Source: a virus. Taken from it: a DNA stretch of 25,781 nucleotides. Positions 7,888-14,876 of the stretch are shown in pieces (the first letter of the stretch is position 1; each line of letters starts with the position of its first letter). The notes beneath the pieces were generated by a model. The model had not been told where the DNA came from, did no database searches, and was given only the letters and a program-made list of their open reading frames with translations. Position numbers and translations under genes: made by a program. The stretch covers positions 1 to 25,781 of IMG/VR virus record IMGVR_UViG_3300025030_000387; one strand, 5' to 3'.

Positions 7888-10198
7888 TTAAAATGATACT
7901 GCTGAAACACATTTTGGGACGTTAGACCAGTCTGTTTGTTGTTTTTTCTTTCCTGTTATATGTTTTCTTCTTACTTCTCTTAAATACCATCCTAACATTG
8001 CTAAACAATATGCTCTATCAAAACCAACATCATTTACTTTTTCTTTAGATGTATCATATCTATAATTGTCACCATTTTTATACCTATATGTATAAATTAT
8101 TTCTTCTTTTGCTAAATCAATATTTTTTAACACCAATTCTTCTTCAAAATCAAGTTTAACCTTCTTATAAACAATTTCATTTTCTTTAATTATATTTCCA
8201 TTTTCATCTTCTACATCAACCATTTTCCCTGTTAACGAAGGTATTTGTAAATATCCTTTTGAATCATATTCACTTGTAAAAGATATTAAATCAAGATTCA
8301 TCATTTCTAATAGTGCATCAAACATTTCCTTTTTATATTTATGTGGACTTAATAACTTTAGTTTATCAACAGCATTGGGAAATTTAGATACGTGTTCTTT
8401 ACATTCTTCCTTATCTATAAAACCTTTATGTTTTCTTCCTTCTGAATCAATCCAATCTTCCATGAGATAATCAGCAATTGTTGTACCATGACCTCCAGAA
8501 CCACTATCTATCATTATTTGTTCTATATTTTCATAATCGGGATTTCCTTTGCCATTATAATCTAATATCATTAATTTTAATAATGCAATTTGTTCAGGTG
8601 TCCTCATTGGTGTTTTCTTTTTTTTACCAACATCAACAAAACTAACTCCACCACAAATATTTAATTTTTCACCTACGTCCTTATCATTAATAATTTCTGC
8701 TACCATACAAACAGAATTATTATAATCATGTGCTGGATCGTATGCTATTAAAAACTTTCTTTTCCCTTGTTCTTCGTTTTTTAATACTGGTAATCTAACT
8801 TCACTATTTCTTACAATCATTGCTCTTTTAAAAGGTTGATTATCACCCCCATCTACAGAGAATTTATTATAAAACTCTCTAAGGGATTTTTCCTTATTTT
8901 TCCTCATTTCTGCATCAATTTCACTTTTATCAATTAATGGCACTTCAAATATCTTACCATTATAAGTAGCATTAAGCATAATCTCACAATTCAAATCACA
9001 AGCAAAGTAATTTTTATTTCCTAAAAACATCATTTTTGAATAATCTTTATATAACTTATAAAAATAACTATCTGTACTAGAAGCAGATGAAATAAATAAT
9101 CTTTGATTTGGAATTTGTTGTGGATATGTTGTTATATCAATACCTGCACCAAGTTTAAATGTAGAATTTTGTAATAAAAATGGTGTAGTAGCAACAACAT
9201 AATCTTCTTCAACCCATCCACTCTCATCATAAACGTTCAATTGCGATCTTTTACCCCTGTTGTTAGTAATACTGCCAGATAAACTAGTAACTTGACTGCC
9301 ATTATATAACTTATAATTAAAACCTGATTGAGAATGTGTAAAACCATCTGTATTTGCAGTAGATTTAACAAGCTCACCCATAAAGAAATCTGTTAAACCA
9401 GCAAAACTAGCAATTTCTTTTTTAGCAATTTTTTCAATTTTCATAAATGTATCTTGACTTTGTGAAGATACATTACTAAGAATAAAACTATTATGTCCTG
9501 CAATCAAAATTCCTTTTGCCATAATAAAAGGTGCAGATAGTGTTGAATTATGTGTTACAGTAAATTTATCTCCGCATAAATATAAATGCTTTGGATTATC
9601 AACTGTTATACATTTAGTAGGAACACTATTTATTTTTCTTATAAAAGAAATATATTTAGTTATTCCATTATTATAAAAATCATTTATTAAAGGTACACTG
9701 TATTTTCTAAATTTAAAATTATTAAAAATGTCAGATGTTTTAATTGTTTTGTTTACTTTATATTCATAAACATTCCATAAATGTTCTGCATCACATACTA
9801 TACTTTCTTCATCATCAAAATATATTTTGTAACAATCATGATTAATAAATATGTCTGACATATTTATTATTTTTGTTGGAGTTTTATTTTCATCAAAAAC
9901 ATAATCTCCTACTTTTAAATCTTTCATTATTTTAAATCCATCTGGAGTAGGAATTGTAGTATCTAAAGCTAATGCTTTGCCACCATTTCTTGTAACACAC
10001 CACAAATTATATTGTCTTAACCATGAATTCATAAATACATATTTTTGTACATCAAGAAATTCAATACCAAAAAATCTTTCGCAAAACTTTATAGGTGCTT
10101 TGCTATCGACCCCATTGAATTATTTTTGCTAATTTTAAATAACTTTCCATTTTTCTCTGAGAAATTTGTAATTTAGAACTTCTAATAAAATAATCCAT
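7888..10198 (-). CDS. terL: Terminase large subunit, with +1 frameshift and intein
   Basis: The ATPase-nuclease motor that packages DNA. The true start is ATG 10196-10198 behind GGGGGTGG, encoding 31 residues (MDYFIRSSKL...IIQWGR) before TAG 10103-10105. The next frame continues without a start codon as PIKFCERFFGIEFLDVQKYV into the main frame, the usual N-terminal sequence of this TerL type, so a +1 shift is needed. After removal of the intein (9547-9975) the Walker A loop reads TRNGGKST. Walker B is NVYDESG. Nuclease acidic residues lie in LIAYDPAHD and IMIDSGSGG, with a late candidate in VGFDRAYCLA. Counting the shift, the precursor is about 769 and the spliced protein about 626 residues. 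The gene sits between a small-subunit candidate and portal. Confidence 0.92.
9547..9975 (-). other. Class 3 mini-intein (143 aa) in the TerL Walker A loop
   Basis: The intein runs from ALALDTTIPTPDG to FTVTHN and is followed by Ser+1. It separates RNGGK from STLSAP, so splicing recreates RNGGKST. Residue 1 is Ala, not Cys or Ser. The class 3 triad is present: Trp67 in CDAEHLW (block B, with His65), Cys122 in KCITVDNP (block F) and Thr141 before His142-Asn143 (block G). No LAGLIDADG or HNH domain lies between blocks B and F, so this is a minimal Hint domain. All splicing residues are intact, so activity is expected. Confidence 0.95.
10100..10121 (-). other. Candidate +1 frameshift site in terL
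   Basis: Frame 0 reads CAA TGG GGT CGA TAG. The downstream frame is open from just after a TAA, 19 bases before the frame-0 stop. The shift must fall in the TTCAATGGGGTCGATAG window. A slip on CGA, skipping the T of TAG, gives ...WGR-SKAPIKF. A GGGG run just upstream could act as an internal Shine-Dalgarno element, as in bacterial RF2 (prfB). A single-base sequencing error would look the same. Confidence 0.65.
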
Positions 10199-10224
10199 GA
10201 GAACAAACCACCCCCGATACTAAA

Positions 10225-11331
10225 TTATTTTTTTTCATTACCATTTTCTAAATTATTATATTTAATTTTAAGTAATCTATAATCTTCTTTTATTTTAATT
10301 AATTCATCATCCATTTTTTTTATCATTTCTCTTTGTTGTGAAATCATATCTACATAATCGTTTTCATCGAACATTAATTGATCTAAAATACTTTTATTGC
10401 TAAAATCAGCAATTTGTTTCATTGCTTCACATGTTTCTAAATCAAATAAATTAACTTCAGCAGCAGATAAACCTATTTCATTTAATTCTTTAACCATTCC
10501 ATTTAATGTATTTCCACCTTTACTTTTGTTATTATTGTGATTAACAGAAATACCATTATCTTTAGCCATAGCTAATATTGAACGATATATTTTTTCTTTT
10601 GCTTCTATTAATGTTTTTATTCCACCTGTTTGAGATTGTATATTATTTACATCTGCTGTTAATAATGCTAATGCTTGATTTATTTTATCAATTTGATTGA
10701 AACTTTTTACAATTTCTATGCATATTGGTAATTTGAATGAATCGGAAATTGTATCTTGGTCTAAATAATTTATTAACATATTATACATGTATTTTTTATC
10801 TGATTCATTTTCGTTTTCAAATGGATCATGCCCAATAATACGTATTACATCTTCTTTGTTTTTTTTATCTTCTTCTGTATTTTCTAATTTAATTTCTGTT
10901 TCAAATATATTAATATTTTTATCAGAATCCAATGGGGAAGACTCTGAAAATGTTTTTGAGGCATATTGAGGGAGGCTGTTGCATTTTTGAAAGTAGATCT
11001 GTGCAATGTTACTATTACTATTATTTGCTTGTTGTTCTGCACTATAATATAAACTTGATTCAAAATATACATCAAGCAATCTACATAAAAAATATAATGC
11101 TATTTTACAATCATTATGTTTACCTACTAAATATGTATATAAATCTACCACACATTGACGACATACTACCATTCTTTGATTATTTGCTTTTAATATTAAT
11201 GAATTTGATTTATAAAAATCTTTATCTTGATTTTTATCTATTCCACAACAAACACATTTAAACATAACTTTTTCTTTTTTAGGTTGTGGCGTAGTTGCCA
11301 CAGTTTTTTTAACTCTAGGAATAAACGCCAC
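10225..11331 (-). CDS. Putative terminase small subunit or TerL-associated zinc-finger protein
   Basis: A 368-residue protein directly upstream of terL. An N-terminal Cys4 finger (FKCVCCG near 26-29, VVCRQC near 57-60) precedes a Gln/Asn/Ser-rich linker. A helical region follows with FKLPICIEIVKSFNQIDKIN and AKDNGISVNHNNNKSKG, and then a C-terminal coiled coil (about 315-365). I recall this architecture from proteins encoded beside TerL in clostridial and Bacillus phages. The small-terminase role is inferred from position, the helix-rich core and the coiled coil. GTG 11329-11331 is the only canonical start and lies 1 base from AAGGAG, so the true initiation codon is uncertain. Confidence 0.6.
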   Translation of the reverse strand: MAFIPRVKKTVATTPQPKKEKVMFKCVCCGIDKNQDKDFYKSNSLILKANNQRMVVCRQCVVDLYTYLVGKHNDCKIALYFLCRLLDVYFESSLYYSAEQQANNSNSNIAQIYFQKCNSLPQYASKTFSESSPLDSDKNINIFETEIKLENTEEDKKNKEDVIRIIGHDPFENENESDKKYMYNMLINYLDQDTISDSFKLPICIEIVKSFNQIDKINQALALLTADVNNIQSQTGGIKTLIEAKEKIYRSILAMAKDNGISVNHNNNKSKGGNTLNGMVKELNEIGLSAAEVNLFDLETCEAMKQIADFSNKSILDQLMFDENDYVDMISQQREMIKKMDDELIKIKEDYRLLKIKYNNLENGNEKK

Positions 11332-11340
11332 ACTCCTTAT

Positions 11341-11601
11341 TTAATTGCTTATTTTTAAATTTCCTATTGCCCATGCATTACAAATTAATTTAAACTCATT
11401 ATCAAATTCTAATGATTTAGATATAATTATTTTATGTATTACTGGTTTATGAGAGCAATTTAAATTTTCATTTGCTATATAAATAAAATAATTATTAGTA
11501 TCCATATAATGATATTTATGTATTTTAATTAAATTTAAACTTAATTTATTTAATTCAATAATAGCATTATTATAATTATCATCAATAATTGCAATATTCA
11601 T
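11341..11601 (-). CDS. Hypothetical protein (86 aa)
   Basis: ATG follows AAGGAG with good spacing. The sequence (MNIAIIDDNYNNAIIELNKL..., ending CNAWAIGNLKISN) looks like a small alpha/beta protein. I recognise no family. It starts the unit leading into the terminase genes, after the terminator at 11671-11707, with the next gene beginning about 10 bases after its stop. Confidence 0.6.
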   Translation of the reverse strand: MNIAIIDDNYNNAIIELNKLSLNLIKIHKYHYMDTNNYFIYIANENLNCSHKPVIHKIIISKSLEFDNEFKLICNAWAIGNLKISN

Positions 11602-11639
11602 ATTTAATTCTCCTTTTTAAAAATCACTACCAAATCTTA

Positions 11640-11647
11640 CATTTATA
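11640..11647 (-). promoter_or_regulatory. Weak candidate promoter TATAAATG before the 86-aa gene
   Basis: One mismatch from the TATAAATA core found elsewhere. It lies between the terminator at 11671-11707 and the ribosome binding site of the 86-aa gene, where a promoter is expected. In AT-rich DNA this could be chance. Confidence 0.25.
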
Positions 11648-11670
11648 TCAATTTCATTAAAACCTTAAAA

Positions 11671-11707
11671 CATAATAAAATCCACCTCAAATAAATAGAA
11701 GTGGATT
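11671..11707 (-). terminator. Rho-independent terminator after the 213-aa gene
   Basis: A 10-bp stem (11698-11707 with 11679-11688, one G-U pair) carries a 9-base A/T loop, followed on the minus strand by TTATTAT. It lies 33 bases after the upstream stop codon. Confidence 0.7.
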
Positions 11708-11739
11708 CAATATATCTTAATATATCTTAATCTATAAAT

Positions 11740-12381
11740 TTATGGTCTAATTTCATTATCAACAATATATTTATGTTTCTTATACTCAATATCTGTTCTC
11801 CAAACCTTATGATTCCTAATCTGCATATCATGATTCTGTTCCCATACTGCAATCTCAGTAACTAATTGATTATTTATATTTTCTACACCATACTCAGAAT
11901 ACATTAAATTCCAATCATATTTTTTAATTAAATCTAATGTTTCTCTTAATGATTTTAATGTTGCTATATAACTTTGCATTTCATTATTATCTCTAAATCT
12001 AGTCAATCTATTATTCAAATGTTTTGCTTCTTGTTTAAGATTATTAACTATATCATCATAAAAATTAACTTCTTTTGATTCTTTATCTTCTTCTAAAACA
12101 CTATCTTTCCAAGTTAAATTTTTATATTGTGGTAAATTTATTCTATCCATATATTCATATATTTTTGTATCACCATTCGACTTAATAACATTCCATAAAT
12201 TATAAATAAACGGAATATTATATTTCTTAAATACATCAAATAAATCACTACATTTATAAATTTCTTCTATAAAACATGATTTACAAACAGGCATATATTT
12301 TTCAATATACCCTCTAGATAAAAAATATTTGTTTTCTTCTTTCTCAATTTCACAATTTTTACATATAATTTTATTTTCCAT
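11740..12381 (-). CDS. Zinc-ribbon hypothetical protein (213 aa)
   Basis: I choose ATG 12379-12381, which has GGAGG about 7 bases upstream, over a longer reading from 12408. The N-terminus has IICKNCEIEKEENKYFLSRG and VCKSC, a Cys4 ribbon of the same kind as in the terminase-adjacent 368-aa protein and the Myb-repeat endonuclease. Helical regions follow, with TLKSLRETLDLIKKYDWNLM, and a His/Lys-rich C-terminus (WRTDIEYKKHKY). The gene forms its own transcription unit, with a TATAAATA motif upstream and terminators on both sides. Function unknown; a DNA-packaging or late regulatory role is only a guess. Confidence 0.65.
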   Translation of the reverse strand: MENKIICKNCEIEKEENKYFLSRGYIEKYMPVCKSCFIEEIYKCSDLFDVFKKYNIPFIYNLWNVIKSNGDTKIYEYMDRINLPQYKNLTWKDSVLEEDKESKEVNFYDDIVNNLKQEAKHLNNRLTRFRDNNEMQSYIATLKSLRETLDLIKKYDWNLMYSEYGVENINNQLVTEIAVWEQNHDMQIRNHKVWRTDIEYKKHKYIVDNEIRP

Positions 12382-12414
12382 AATTATACCTCCACAATGG
12401 TAGGTCATTACCCA

Positions 12415-12448
12415 TATTTATACATTGTAATTAATTAATTAAACAATG
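12415..12448 (-). promoter_or_regulatory. Candidate promoter TATAAATA flanked by an inverted repeat
   Basis: TATAAATA (12415-12422) lies 22 bases upstream of the GGAGG of the 213-aa gene. It directly abuts an inverted repeat CATTGT...ACAATG (12423-12428 with 12443-12448) around TTAATTAATTAATT. A repressor or activator site next to a promoter is plausible. Also visible are TTGTGC and TACAAT at 18-base spacing, a possible host sigma-A promoter. Confidence 0.4.
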
Positions 12449-12450
12449 CA

Positions 12451-12485
12451 CAATAAAACTCATCTAATTTAATTTTAGATGAGTT
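12451..12485 (-). terminator. Rho-independent terminator after the 128-aa nuclease gene
   Basis: A perfect 11-bp stem (12457-12467 with 12475-12485) has a 7-base loop. The minus-strand 3' side continues TTATTG after the TT of the stem. It lies 66 bases after the nuclease stop codon. Confidence 0.7.
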
Positions 12486-12550
12486 ATTTTCTACATTGTT
12501 ATTTAACTTCAAAAAATATATCCTCATTTTATATTATACTATATTTATTT

Positions 12551-12937
12551 TTATATAATATCTCTATCTAATATTTCTTCAATTCTATCAAAATCATAAT
12601 ACCAAATTTCCAAAAAATTATATTTATTAATTATTGCATACTCTTTTTTACGTTTATCATGTTCTTGTTGTTTAAGAAAATCTTCATAAGATTTATGAAA
12701 ACCTTTTATGTATCTTTCATGTTGCTCACCTTGAAATTCTATTAATAAATTTAATTTAGGAATATAAAAATCATATGAAAGTAATCCATTGCCTAATCCT
12801 ATTAATCCATTATATTTCATTTGTGGTATGTAATAATTTTTATTGTATTTTTCTTTATCAATTAGTTGCTCAAAATCTTGTTGTGATATTTTAATCCAAT
12901 TATTATAAATTAAAACTTCATCTATTTTCTTTTTCAT
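12551..12937 (-). CDS. Small PD-(D/E)XK-like endonuclease (128 aa)
   Basis: The core is LLSYDFYIPKLNLLIEFQGEQH, then KQQEHDKRKKEYAII and FLEIWYYDFDRIEEIL. This is the YDFYIP...LLIE.QGEQH...QQ.HD..K..Y pattern of phage and homing PD-(D/E)XK nucleases, with catalytic candidates Asp in YDF, Glu in IEF and Gln in QGEQ. The usual zinc-ribbon N-terminal half is missing, so this is a minimal or truncated form. The start overlaps the small frame at 12918-13007 in the +1 register and has no strong ribosome binding site of its own. Confidence 0.7.
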   Translation of the reverse strand: MKKKIDEVLIYNNWIKISQQDFEQLIDKEKYNKNYYIPQMKYNGLIGLGNGLLSYDFYIPKLNLLIEFQGEQHERYIKGFHKSYEDFLKQQEHDKRKKEYAIINKYNFLEIWYYDFDRIEEILDRDII

Positions 12938-13007
12938 TTATCCAATACTTTTCAATCCATTTTTCATTATCAGAATCATATAGACTTTCGGATTTAAATA
13001 AATTCAT
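12918..13007 (-). CDS. Short leader ORF (29 aa), possible N-terminal part of the 128-aa nuclease
   Basis: ATG 13005-13007 follows AAAGGAG with good spacing, and the frame reads MNLFKSESLYDSDNEKWIEK...NR to TGA 12918-12920. It overlaps the nuclease start by 20 bases. The nuclease has a poor ribosome binding site, so this ORF may couple its translation. Alternatively both are one gene broken by a 1-base change in the AAAAAGAAAA tract. Confidence 0.45.
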   Translation of the reverse strand: MNLFKSESLYDSDNEKWIEKYWINEKENR

Positions 13008-13067
13008 GTGTGAAATTTCTCCTTTAATTATATAAATTTATTTTACTAATAATTATGTACCAATAAC

Positions 13068-13084
13068 TATTATATTTATAATCT
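13068..13084 (-). promoter_or_regulatory. Candidate phage promoter (TATAAATA type), second copy
   Basis: AGATTATAAATATAATA is identical over 17 bases to 2008-2024. It lies in the 90-base gap between the 114-aa gene and the leader ORF, about 45 bases before the latter's AAAGGAG. Confidence 0.5.
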
Positions 13085-13097
13085 AAGTTGTTTTATC

Positions 13098-13442
13098 TTA
13101 CAACATTTCCTTCTCTTTAACCAATGTTGCATTTTTGCTTGATTCAATACTTGCATTAGCATTAATTTTTGCCACTTCAAGACTATGTTCTATATTTAAT
13201 TTTCCAATAACTATTTCAACGGCATCTTCAACAGAAATTCCTGAATTTAATAATCCAGTATAAATTCCAGAAACATAACTAGAATCTTTTAATCCTCTCA
13301 TAAATTCATTTTTATCTAATTGTATTGTATTTTCTGATAAATTAGATGTATTAATTTCTAATGGTTCAAAAAATAAAATTACATCATCTGATGTAAGGGA
13401 ATGTGAATCTGTTTTTAAATTAATTTTATCTTTTTCTTTCAT
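13098..13442 (-). CDS. Hypothetical protein (114 aa)
   Basis: ATG follows GGAG with 7-base spacing. The middle (YVSGIYTGLLNSGISVEDAVEIVIGKLNIE) looks helical. The C-terminus is an Ala/Ser/Lys-rich amphipathic helix (VAKINANASIESSKNATLVKEKE). It is 18 bases downstream of the ClpP-like gene. I do not recognise it; a small coiled-coil partner of its neighbours is possible. Confidence 0.6.
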   Translation of the reverse strand: MKEKDKINLKTDSHSLTSDDVILFFEPLEINTSNLSENTIQLDKNEFMRGLKDSSYVSGIYTGLLNSGISVEDAVEIVIGKLNIEHSLEVAKINANASIESSKNATLVKEKEML

Positions 13443-13460
13443 ATTGTTTCTCCCATATAT

Positions 13461-14060
13461 CTATAGAATTTTATCTACACATTTTAGAATAATTGCTTCT
13501 TCAGGCCAAAGCGAAACGTCTAAATCATGTTCTGTAATACTATCAAGTTTATCTTGAGTAATATTAGTATATTTTAAAATTATATCTTGACATCTACGCC
13601 ACAATTCTTCTAAATCTTTTAGTTTTCTTTTAGATTGCTCTACTGATGTATCTCCTAATTCATATGATTGAACTTGATGGTATAGAAATCTTGTATGTCT
13701 TTGGCAAATACGTTCCGTACAAGATATGAATATCTTAAATGCTCCTGACATAATTTTTCCATATGCTTTACCAATTATTTTATATCCATTTTCTTTAAGT
13801 GTTTCTATAGTAGAAATAATACTTAATGTTGCGTAAACTGAACCACCATAACTAGAAATTTTTAATATAATAGGTTCTGCATTTTCAGGTGTAATACCAT
13901 TTTTTATATCTCTTTCTACTATTTTTTCAAACATTCTATTTACAATAAATTCAGTATCTTCATCAATATTATCATCATTTAGATATATAGTACGTTCATT
14001 AATATAAGCATTAAGTTTGATTTCTTCTACTATTTTATTGATTGGAGTTAATATTTCCAT
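13461..14060 (-). CDS. ClpP-like serine protease
   Basis: A 199-residue protein with the ClpP fold signatures: ISSYGGSVYATLSI (oxyanion and handle region, about 69-81), KIMSGAF with nucleophile Ser105, RFLYHQ with His128, and TEHDLDVSLWPEEAI with Asp179 as the probable third residue. These align with Ser-His-Asp of bacterial ClpP. The sequence is diverged from host ClpP and lacks its N-terminal propeptide. Phage ClpP-like enzymes are usually head-maturation proteases or work with host Clp ATPases. Here the gene lies beside a holin-like gene rather than beside portal, so the substrate is unclear. The start ATG has AAAGG about 10 bases upstream. Confidence 0.85.
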   Translation of the reverse strand: MEILTPINKIVEEIKLNAYINERTIYLNDDNIDEDTEFIVNRMFEKIVERDIKNGITPENAEPIILKISSYGGSVYATLSIISTIETLKENGYKIIGKAYGKIMSGAFKIFISCTERICQRHTRFLYHQVQSYELGDTSVEQSKRKLKDLEELWRRCQDIILKYTNITQDKLDSITEHDLDVSLWPEEAIILKCVDKIL

Positions 14061-14098
14061 ATTTATATTACCTTTCGGTTAATATTTAACTTCCTAAC

Positions 14099-14491
14099 CT
14101 ACTTCACTAAAAATTCCTTTGCTTTTTCAGTAATAATATTTTCCACTTCCTTAACTACTTTTGCTTTTGTATCAGATACTTTTGCTTCAACATAACTTCT
14201 TATCATAGTTTCATCAATAGGAAGTTTTTTACTTTTAAAAATTTCTGCAATAGTATTAACAGCACTTTCTTTTTTCATATTATTTGACATATCAGAGAAT
14301 TCTTGATTAATTGCTTTAATTACATTTTCGATAATAGTTTCTTTTAATTTATTTTGCTCTGTAGAAGTTTGAATTTTAATTAAATTTTTCTTACTATTGA
14401 TAAAAGTAACTATTGCTTTCCCTGCAAAAGCTATAAATGCTGAAATTATAGTAGCTACTGCTAATGCCAATTGACTATAAATATCTTCCAT
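14099..14491 (-). CDS. Holin-like membrane protein (LLH type)
   Basis: A 130-residue protein with one N-terminal membrane segment (about 8-32, LALAVATIISAFIAFAGKAIV). A basic stretch (NSKKNLIK) and a long helical cytoplasmic-type tail rich in Lys and Glu (KAKVVKEVENIITEKAKEF) follow. This organisation matches the LLH-family phage holins of Firmicutes, which permeabilise the membrane at lysis. No endolysin gene is seen nearby, so the call rests on topology. Alternative: an anchored accessory protein of the ClpP-like protease just downstream. ATG follows GGAGAG. Confidence 0.6.
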   Translation of the reverse strand: MEDIYSQLALAVATIISAFIAFAGKAIVTFINSKKNLIKIQTSTEQNKLKETIIENVIKAINQEFSDMSNNMKKESAVNTIAEIFKSKKLPIDETMIRSYVEAKVSDTKAKVVKEVENIITEKAKEFLVK

Positions 14492-14566
14492 AATAAAATC
14501 TCTCCTTTACATTGTTAATTTAATTTTTTATTAATCTATTATTTTATTGTTTTATTTTTTATTAAT

Positions 14567-14851
14567 TTACTGCACATCAAAACTAACACCTATTTTTCTT
14601 AAAATTTGAAATAAATATTCACATAGATCATAGTCTTTAATATCTCTTGATTTTTTGTGTTCAATTGTAAAAATTTCCATTATTAATTTCATAAATGTTA
14701 ATCTTTGTCCAGTGATAATGTGGAATTTATTTAATTCTTTTGGGTCTAACTCATTTAAAGTTACACCTTTCATTTCTTTAATTTTGATAAATTCTGGTTC
14801 AATTTCATTAAAGAATTTATCAATTATTTCAGTTGATATGGTTATGTTCAT
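14567..14851 (-). CDS. Hypothetical protein (94 aa)
   Basis: ATG with AAGGGG about 12 bases upstream, a longer gap than its neighbours. Mostly helical and acidic (MNITISTEIIDKFFNEIEPE..., with KLIMEIFTIEHKKSRDIKDY). No recognisable motif. It is close behind the metallophosphoesterase gene. Confidence 0.6.
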   Translation of the reverse strand: MNITISTEIIDKFFNEIEPEFIKIKEMKGVTLNELDPKELNKFHIITGQRLTFMKLIMEIFTIEHKKSRDIKDYDLCEYLFQILRKIGVSFDVQ

Positions 14852-14876
14852 AATTTATTTTTACCCCTTTGTTTTT

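Noticed and set aside
10103-10105. TAG recoded as an amino acid in terL
   Set aside because: Reading through TAG in frame 0 gives STYKVLRKIFWY and then a stop, not terminase sequence; TAG is a normal stop in several genes here. A frame change is required.
12447-12539. Minus-strand ORF of 30 codons (MRIYFLKLNNN...)
   Set aside because: It reads straight through the terminator hairpin at 12457-12485 and has no Shine-Dalgarno site.
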